A stretch of DNA of 13,367 nt from Stramonita haemastoma (taxonomy: Eukaryota; Mollusca; Gastropoda; Neogastropoda; Muricidae). Below, piece after piece: positions 7,997-13,367 of the stretch (its first letter is position 1; each line of letters begins with the position of its first letter). The stretch spans positions 44,912,145-44,925,511 of the forward strand of contig CM060334.1 of NCBI GenBank assembly GCA_030674155.1, in the 5' to 3' direction. The position numbers and the translations under genes were made by a program. The notes under the pieces are model-generated. The model had not been told where the DNA came from. It saw nothing but the letters and a program-made list of their open reading frames with translations, and did not search any database.

Positions 7997-8122
7997 ACAC
8001 TCCCCCCACCCCCTTCTACCCCCCCCCCTTCCCCCCCCTCCCCCACCACCACCACCACCACCAATACCACCACCCTAAACACTGAATCTTAACATTTTTG
8101 ACGCGAAAAGTCTCCCATCATC

Positions 8123-8183
<61 letters not shown>
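7830..8183. repeat. GT tract, CA tract, C-rich tract, CCA and CA tracts
   Basis: GT repeat at 7829-7896 and CA repeat at about 7944-7995. A C-rich segment at 7996-8045 is followed by CCA repeats to about 8073 and a further pure CA repeat at 8124-8183. The GT and CA tracts are complementary and about 50 bases apart, so they can fold back. Confidence 0.9.
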
Positions 8184-8188
<5 letters not shown>

Positions 8189-8267
8189 CGCCCCTAACCC
8201 AATCAGCCTCCTACTAATTAATACTGAAGGACCCCTTTGTTTTTTTTAAACTCATCTCCCCCTCAAG

Positions 8268-8367
8268 NNNNNNNNNNNNNNNNNNNNNNNNNNNNNNNNN
8301 NNNNNNNNNNNNNNNNNNNNNNNNNNNNNNNNNNNNNNNNNNNNNNNNNNNNNNNNNNNNNNNNNNN
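8268..8367. other. Assembly gap, 100 N
   Basis: Exactly 100 unknown bases, the usual placeholder for a gap of unknown size. It sits beside a TATC-rich stretch (8372-8395), so the missing sequence may include a longer tetranucleotide array. Confidence 0.95.
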
Positions 8368-8371
8368 AGTG

Positions 8372-8476
8372 ATCTATCCATCTGTCTATCTATACCTTAG
8401 TCTGGCGACCGTGGAGGCACCCATGAAGACTTGACAACCAGTTCCCTCCATTCCTCTCTCTGTTCTGCCTTTCTCT
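8372..8476 (-). mobile_element. LINE 3' end with GATA-type tail, second copy
   Basis: 8398-8476 is nearly identical to 4149-4227, the 3' end of the LINE remnant. On the minus strand it reads in frame KAEQREEWRELVV, KSSWVPPRSPD and then TAA. That preserves the natural C-terminus which the other copy has lost by frameshift. Immediately beyond is a degenerate GATA-like tail (8372-8395), then the assembly gap. The 5' truncation point is about 8476. Confidence 0.8.
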
Positions 8477-8884
8477 TGCAGTGATACACTCATAAAAATG
8501 GAAGGGGCATATTGTATTGTTAATACTATGTGCTTCTATGAGTCTCTCAAATTTCACTGGTGTTGTAACTGCAATTCTGAACAATATTGTACAATACGTG
8601 AAGTACAATACAGGGAATTGTAAAAGTCTCCCATGGAAAATTGGATGTTTGTGTTACGATGTTAAGATTCTTTGGATTGTAGAAACTGAAGGAAGTGATG
8701 GGCACAGCTTGGTCAAGCTTCAACATTTTCTTTCCAGAAACTTCCCATGGGATACCTGAGATTTTTATCAACAATACTGAGAATTTTTTTTTAAAATTTA
8801 TATTAAAAAAAATCAACAATACTTCAGCATGCTTATGTGGGCGTGTACAGCAGCAATGTCGAGTGTTATCTATAGAGGGTTTTT
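8477..8884. other. AT-rich region downstream of the fucosyltransferase gene
   Basis: This probably holds the end of the 3' UTR or the intergenic flank. No canonical AATAAA on the minus strand was found between 8477 and 9152. The 119-codon minus-strand frame at 8547-8906 has no recognisable domain and I do not call it a gene. Confidence 0.4.
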
Positions 8885-9146
8885 TCCCATTCCTGTAATT
8901 TATCATTCAGCCAGCTACTGAAAAAACCACGTCAGGATTGAACTATCTATGTACACTTTCAGTCACCATTCTCTAAACTGATCGTCTTCCTGTCACACTG
9001 ATTGAGAAAGTGTTGTTTTTTTTCATTCCTGTTGTTTATCATTCAGCCAGCTACTGAAAAAACCAGTCAGGTTTGAACTATCTATGTACACTTTCAGTCA
9101 CCATTCTCTAAACTGACCGCCCTCTGTCACACTGATTGAGAAAGTT
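8885..9146. repeat. Tandem duplication of about 136 bp in the predicted 3' UTR
   Basis: CATTCCTG at 8888 and 9024, CCAGCTACTG at 8911 and 9047, then the long shared block around TGAACTATCTATGTACACTT, and TGATTGAGAAAG near 9000 and 9134. The copies differ by a few substitutions and two single-base indels. The second copy ends six bases short of the fucosyltransferase stop codon (9155-9153 on the minus strand), so both units would be transcribed directly after the ORF. Confidence 0.9.
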
Positions 9147-9152
9147 TCCGCT

Positions 9153-9914
9153 TCAAAATGGTTTGGGGTCTTTGCAAACAGTCTTGTCATACCAGTTCCG
9201 AATATCCGAATACCATTTGCGGTTAGAAGACAGATTATGCAGTTTGTTGCAGAGTTTGCACAAGCTGAGCTCTTCCGGGCGTTTCGTCGACCTTACCCAG
9301 TGTGCCTTGCGCCACAAGAGCTGAGTGTAAATCTTCCTGCTAGCCACCAGCTCCACCATAAACTCTGCAAGCTGCTTGGCGCTGTCGAACCAGTCCGTGT
9401 CGATATACGTCCCTTCAGGAAAATTACTCGCGTAGTCAGCGCCCCCGCGAACGAGCGGAAGTATGTGCGTCTTTTCCTGCCATGCGCGGTAGAAGACTTC
9501 CGTCACCTGATCTCGGCACAGATCGTCCTCCGCGGCGAGCAAGAAGAAGAACTTCTTGGTGAGGATTTCGGAACAGGAGGTCCCTGCCTTGCCGCACGTC
9601 TGGTTGGAGCAAGCGCCGAATTCTGTGATGTGCACGTGCTTGCTGAGCTCGCGGACGAACTCCTCTCTCTTGCTGGAGGTGGTGTGGGGGCAGGTCTTGG
9701 GGATCCAGGCCACAGCGTGATTCTTGGCTTTGGTCAGGGATTCGAAGTAGTCCAGGGGCTTGACCTTTCTGGCCCTCTTCAGCAGGCCGAAGGGCTGCCA
9801 GATGTCCGAGTCGTTTCGGTAGGACCAGGTCCAGTTGAAGACCGACTTCCAGGCGTGCACCCACCTGCTGTCGCGGGGCAAGGTGAGAGAGCCCATGGTG
9901 CGGAAGATGTACAC
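9153..9914 (-). CDS. Alpha-1,3-fucosyltransferase-like (GT10), last exon
   Basis: This exon encodes the C-terminal 253 residues of a family 10 fucosyltransferase. The family transfers fucose from GDP-fucose to GlcNAc-containing glycans in the Golgi lumen. The exon begins with GTG after the acceptor CTGTCCGCAG, so this GTG is a valine codon and not a start. Seen in order: VYIFRTMGS (1-9), FNWTWSYRNDSDI (26-38, the family's FNWT-YR-DSD motif), VAWIPKTC (68-75), KFFFLLAAEDDLCRDQVTEV (121-140, at the GDP-fucose signature), PLVRGGADY (153-161), FPEGTYI (165-171), and a C-terminal CKLC-KLH (219-226) typical of the family. Sequons occur at residues 27, 34, 104 and 227. The signature departs from the usual FENS...YVTEK form: N is D, Y is Q and K is V, while the E of VTE is kept. 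The TGA stop is at 9155-9153. Family assignment is firm; catalytic activity is uncertain. Confidence 0.9.
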   Translation of the reverse strand: MYIFRTMGSLTLPRDSRWVHAWKSVFNWTWSYRNDSDIWQPFGLLKRARKVKPLDYFESLTKAKNHAVAWIPKTCPHTTSSKREEFVRELSKHVHITEFGACSNQTCGKAGTSCSEILTKKFFFLLAAEDDLCRDQVTEVFYRAWQEKTHILPLVRGGADYASNFPEGTYIDTDWFDSAKQLAEFMVELVASRKIYTQLLWRKAHWVRSTKRPEELSLCKLCNKLHNLSSNRKWYSDIRNWYDKTVCKDPKPF

Positions 9915-10159
9915 CTGCGGACAGAACCGTGAGAGTTGGTTTAGAGGAGGAGAACTGTATGGAGACAGAGAGGAAAACTGTTTAAGGAAGAATTTTTAAA
10001 AAATGTACACTACTTAGTGTTGCAGCAGTTTTCTCTGTGTGAAATTCGGGCTGCTCTCTCTCTCCCCGGGTAGAGCGCGTCGCCATAAGTGCAGCGCCTA
10101 CCCATTATTTCATTTTTCTGTTTCCTGTCTGCAGCTGTATTTGTTTCCCTATCAGGGTG

Positions 10160-10345
10160 GCACCTTGGCTTCAGTACAGCCCCCTAGTTCACCCAGCTGT
10201 AAATGGGTACCTGTCGTCTTTAGAGTAAACGAAGGGAGAGGAAATGGGCGCCGCCCTCAATATGCTGGCCCCTGGAGAAGTGAAATCTCTGACGCGTCGC
10301 TCCCCTACGACCACAAAGGCTATGGGACACCTTTACCTTTTTTTT
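10160..10345 (+). mobile_element. SINE-A, 5'-truncated intronic copy
   Basis: It starts at CACCTTGGCTTCAGTACAGC and runs through AGCTGTAAATGGGTACCTGT, GGGCGCCGCCCTCAATATGC and TCGCTCCCCTACGACCAC to GGGACACCTTTACC. The tRNA and 5S head is absent. A deletion has removed the AGGGAAGGTAAAGCAG segment. Confidence 0.85.
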
Positions 10346-10676
10346 ACCTTCAGCCTTTTACACCTGTAACTTTTACCTGAAGCTAAAAAAAAGTACATGT
10401 CTCTAGAGTCATTCTCTTTTGCTAACAAAAGTTTGCTGGATTTCTCATCTACGAATGAACTGAAATTCTACACCTTGTTTTAACAGTAGCACCCATGATG
10501 CTGTTAAAGGAAGCAACACTCTTAGCACTTTACTTTTTCCCATAGTCACGGTGTTCACAAGAAACGGACAATAGGCCTAAGTCAGAACAGCATTACCTCT
10601 GAAATTTTCTGAACCTCTATCTGCCAGAGAAGCAAGAGTGAACGGATGAATGATACAAGAAGTATAATGACACAAG
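10346..10676. other. Intronic stretch, nothing recognised
   Basis: AT-rich intron sequence without shared repeat blocks or open frames of interest. Confidence 0.4.
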
Positions 10677-10757
10677 TAATACCATTTTAGTTGTTTTGCG
10701 GCTTTTCATTAAACAGTTGATGACGCTCAAAGCCAGTACGATTTTTTAAAACCCTAT

Positions 10758-11058
10758 GACATATGGGATAGCCGAGTGGTCAGAGCGCTCGCTTTCCCCA
10801 AGCTAAGGTTAAGCAGAACCGAGTGTGGTTACCATTTGGATGGGTGACCGTTTGCGCGCCTTGGCTTCGGTACACTTCCCCCAGTTCACCCAGCTGTAAA
10901 TGGGTACCTGTCCTCTTTAGGGTCAGGGAAGGTCAAGCAGCGACGGAGAGGAGATGGGCACCGCCCTCAACATGCTGGCCCCAAGAGAAGCTGAGGTCTC
11001 TGATGCCTCGCTCCCCTACGACCTCACGGTTTATGGGACACCTTTGCCTTTACCTGTA
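10758..11058 (+). mobile_element. SINE-A, full-length tRNA/5S chimera (unit 1)
   Basis: The head begins GACATATGGGATAGCCGAGT. Box A TAGCCGAGTGG is at 10769-10779, with GAGCGCTCGCTT after it as in a tRNA D-arm region. About 28 bases on it changes to a 5S rRNA-like segment: GGTTAAGCAGAACCGAG (10808-10824), GGTTACCATTTGGATGGGTG and ACCG (10828-10850). These correspond to 5S box A, intermediate element and box C. The shared body and ACACCTTTGCCTTTACC tail follow. Confidence 0.88.
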
Positions 11059-11144
11059 CCTTAATACAATTTTATTTGTTTTGCGCTTTTCATTAAACAG
11101 TTGATGACGCTTAAAACCAATACGATTTTTTTTTAAAACCCTAT

Positions 11145-11440
11145 GACATATGGGATAGCTGAGTGGTCGGGGCACTCGCTTTCCCCAAGTCAAGTTAAGC
11201 AGCGTCGAGCGTGATTACCAGTTGGATGGGTGACGGTTCGCACGCCTTGGCTTCAGTACAGTCCCCCCAATTCGCTCAGCTGTAAATGGGTACCTGCCCT
11301 CTTTAGGGTCAGGGAAGGTAATGCAGCGAGGGAGAAGAGATGGGCGCCGCCCTCAGTATGCCGGCCTCTAGAGAAGCTGAGGTCTCTGATGCCTCGCTCC
11401 CCTACGACCGTCTAGGTTATGGGACACCTTTACCTTACTG
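11145..11440 (+). mobile_element. SINE-A, full-length tRNA/5S chimera (unit 2)
   Basis: Box A TAGCTGAGTGG is at about 11157-11167. The 5S-like segment AAGTTAAGCAGCGTCGAGCG (11193-11212) followed by GTTGGATGGGTGAC (11221-11234) is the closest of all copies to animal 5S rRNA (AAGTTAAGCAACGTCGGGCC and TTGGATGGGTGACC). The body and ACACCTTTACC tail complete the element. There is no evidence that it is a functional 5S gene, because the 5' and 3' thirds of 5S are missing. Confidence 0.88.
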
Positions 11441-11446
11441 TACCTT

Positions 11447-12319
11447 ATGACATTTAGACTTGATTTCACTTTCACTACATTTTAATCATCTATTCATCGC
11501 AGAACATTATTCAAACCCAGCAAAATGACAATACAAAAATGACGGCTAGACATCGTCACCAATCTCTCCCAACCACCCCCTCCCCACACTCCCCTGAAGC
11601 TCCTTTTAATTAGCATCTTTTTCAAATAACAGAAAATGGTACTGGCAATAGTGAACGACTTCGTTAAGACTGTATATAGAATAAATTACAATTTCAATGA
11701 AAACTGATCAAAAGCAAGTGTATGAAAGGTCATAAAAATCCAGTGAATAGAAAAAAAAAATAATAATAAAAGTTACAAGGTCACACAAAAGGAAAGTGAA
11801 GTAAGAAAAAATAAAAGTATAGTCAAGTCAAAACGCTTTGATCATTCCTGAAGGGCAATTACAATACTATACTGACAGGCATATTGATATGAATCATAAT
11901 CAAAAGAAGAGTAGAGTAAGACGATTGACATCTGTCACTATCATTTACCTATTGTTATAGTCTCAAGGTTTGAAAGTGTGAAAGCAAACGTTTGCATGCC
12001 TATATCATATATCAGTGTCCACACGTATGCCTGCATGCATTTGTGCATTCATCCTTTATTTCCTCCTCATCGACCACTCAGACAAGCAACTATTGTTTTC
12101 TGTCATAAGGGTGAAAATACGTTGCACTGCCGTTAAGCGTCTGATAACTCAATCCCAGCGCATCCAACTTCAACATGGAAAAGAATTATTCTCTTTCAAG
12201 TCTTTCTGGATTTTTTTTTTTTAAAGGTACGAGAATGGACCAGGAGGGCAGAAAACAAACAAGAAGGCGGTGACATGGAAAAAAAAAAAGAAGAAGAACG
12301 AGACAGAAACAAAGAGAGT
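11447..12319. other. Intronic stretch, nothing recognised
   Basis: AT-rich intron with an A run at about 11751 and a T run at about 12211. No repeat shared with the rest of the window and no convincing coding region. The 69-codon plus-strand frame at 12015-12224 has no recognisable domain. Confidence 0.4.
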
Positions 12320-12420
12320 GATAGAAAAGAGGAAATTTCTAGCACAGAATTTCTTTAACGTGGGGATGCTGTTTATACAGACAGCCGCCCCCCCCCCCCC
12401 CCCGCCCCCCCACCCCCCCA
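12320..12420. repeat. Direct repeat module ending in a C run, copy 1
   Basis: GATAGAAAAGAGGAAATTTC, TAGCACAGAATTTCTTTAAC and ATACAGACAGCC lead into C runs at 12388-12403 and beyond. The same order of words occurs at 12587-12657. Confidence 0.75.
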
Positions 12421-12586
12421 GCACCCCACAGCCAGCTGTCATTTCCCACCCCAGCCCACCCAGATGTGCCAGCTGGTGCTAATTTATGCAACCATGACCA
12501 CCTGCAAGGCAAAAGGAGGAGCGCGCTAATTTAGTCTCTTGAGCTGATGATGTTGATTTGTGCGCTGTGATAAAGAAGAGCGGATT

Positions 12587-12657
12587 GATAGAAAGAGGAA
12601 TATTTTAGCACAAGAATGTCCTTAATGTGGAATTGTATTTTACAGACAGCCCCCCCC
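12587..12657. repeat. Direct repeat module ending in a C run, copy 2
   Basis: GATAGAAAGAGGAATATTTT, AGCACAAGAATGTCCTTAAT and TTTACAGACAGCC parallel copy 1, and again end in a C run, here followed by the CA tract. It is about 267 bp downstream of copy 1. Confidence 0.75.
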
Positions 12658-12659
12658 TC

Positions 12660-12792
<133 letters not shown>

Positions 12793-12837
12793 CCAGCATC
12801 CCCACAACAGAGAGCACGCATCTCTTTTACACCTCAC

Positions 12838-13367
12838 CTGATCCGGATCAGCCCTAGCAGGCGGCAGCTCATCCTCGAACACCCATCGAAGACGACAGGC
12901 GTCAGCTCTGACCCCGGCAGGCAGAGGGTGCAGCAGCTTGCACTGGGGCTCAGGGCAGCTCTCCAGAACCTTCCGCAGCCGGTTCACCTCCCTCTCGTCC
13001 TCCGCCGCCCTGTACCACGTGATCACCTTCTTCCTCTCCGCGCCTTTGCCCTTGGCCTCTATGAAGGGTGACGTGAAGGTGTGCACAGGCACATCGTTCA
13101 GATTGGAGAAACTGGTCTTGGGCCGGAGAGAGGTCTGTGAAGATGCTGCTGCTGATGATGATGCTGATGCTGATGATGCTGATGCTGGAGAATGGACAGC
13201 AGCAACTTGTCGTGCTGCTGCTGCTGCTGGTGATTCTGCTGCTGATGCTTCTGTGTGGACCGCCTCTTTGGTTTTCTCTCCCTGTTGCTGAACTTTCTCT
13301 TTAGGCTGCGCAGGTTCAGTTTTGTTGTTGGGGGAGGAGGCTGTCTTCGTCACTTTAGGGTCAGCCT
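12838..13367 (-). CDS. Alpha-1,3-fucosyltransferase-like (GT10), upstream exon, partial
   Basis: The frame is open to the window edge, so the exon is incomplete at its 5' end and no start codon is visible; the GTG at 13353 is only an internal valine. Counting from the first full codon (13365), 176 codons precede the donor. Residues 1-85 form a hydrophilic, low-complexity stem rich in Ala, Ser, Gln and Lys. It is encoded partly by GCT/GAT/CTG-type triplet repeats (13139-13255), with a sequon at residue 14 (NKT). From about residue 112 the N-terminal catalytic subdomain begins (KKVITWYRA). It continues through paired cysteines (CPEPQC, then C157) to WVFEDELPPARADPDQ, matching the family's W-x(n)-DLPP-like element. 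Splicing to 9914 keeps phase 0. A type II membrane anchor, expected for a Golgi enzyme, must lie upstream of the window. Confidence 0.85.

Larger units (their letters stand above)
10677..11446. repeat. Tandem duplication, 385-bp unit containing SINE-A plus flank
   Basis: Unit 1 (10677-11061) and unit 2 (11062-about 11446) both begin TAATAC-ATTTTA and share an 80-bp flank. That flank includes CTTTTCATTAAACAGTTGAT, GACGCT, ACGATTTTTT and AAAACCCTATGACATATGGG. Each then carries a full SINE-A. Because non-SINE flank is duplicated along with the element, this is a segmental duplication and not two insertions. Confidence 0.9.

Noticed and set aside
8547..8906. 119-codon minus-strand ORF downstream of the fucosyltransferase
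   Set aside because: AT-rich composition, no recognised domain, overlapped by an equally open plus-strand frame, and placed where the 3' UTR or flank is expected.
9436..9864. 142-codon minus-strand ORF in another frame
   Set aside because: Frame-shifted shadow of the fucosyltransferase exon, rich in Arg/Leu/Gly as expected from GC-rich coding DNA read out of frame.
9237..9932. 231-codon plus-strand ORF
   Set aside because: Antisense shadow of the GC-rich fucosyltransferase exon. The minus-strand frame has clear family motifs and correct splice signals; this one has none.
11193..11236. 5S rRNA gene or pseudogene
   Set aside because: Only the internal promoter part of 5S is present, it is joined to a tRNA-like head, and it recurs in the same context in other SINE-A copies.
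13351..13353. GTG as a start codon for the upstream exon
   Set aside because: The frame stays open to the window edge and the protein still lacks its membrane anchor, so the true start is outside the window.

Overview
The window is eukaryotic and intron-bearing: long stretches without genes, microsatellites, homopolymer runs, many tRNA- or 5S-derived SINE copies, LINE 3' ends and a GT-AG intron. The mix (several tRNA-headed SINE families, long CA/GT tracts, an invertebrate-type GT10 fucosyltransferase) suits a lophotrochozoan, most likely a mollusc and perhaps a gastropod. That assignment is inference; no sequence search was possible. A 100-base run of N at 8268-8367 is an assembly gap.

The only confidently recognised host gene is on the minus strand at the right side: an alpha-1,3-fucosyltransferase-like enzyme (CAZy GT10). 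Two exons are visible. The upstream exon (12838 to the window edge) encodes a low-complexity Golgi stem and the N-terminal part of the catalytic region. The last exon (9153-9914) encodes the GDP-binding half and ends in TGA. A 2.9-kb phase-0 intron with clean splice sites separates them. The N-terminal membrane anchor would lie outside the window. The GDP-fucose signature is altered at several usually conserved positions. A 136-bp tandem duplication sits immediately after the stop codon, in the predicted 3' UTR.

The rest is mostly mobile DNA. SINE-A is the most interesting family. Its 5' head joins a tRNA-like box A to the internal promoter region of 5S rRNA, followed by a common body and a tail rich in ACCTTT. 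Copies or fragments occur at 3856, 4594, 4657, 5606, 5805, 6886, 7303, 10160, 10758 and 11145. SINE-B has a tRNA-like head and copies at 1723, 2154 and 6662. A degenerate third family lies at 2535-2672. An 866-bp tRNA-headed retroposon at 721-1586 is bounded by a perfect 15-bp target-site duplication. Two 5'-truncated copies of one LINE 3' end (4139-4530 and 8398-8476) each abut a GATA/ATCT tetranucleotide repeat.

At the far left, 309-369 on the minus strand looks like a small internal exon with strong splice sites, possibly of a neighbouring gene running off the left edge; this is tentative. No prokaryotic genes, CRISPR array or functional tRNA/rRNA gene is present. No operon-like or defence-like multi-gene system was found. 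The novelty here lies in the repeat biology and in the divergent fucosyltransferase motif.
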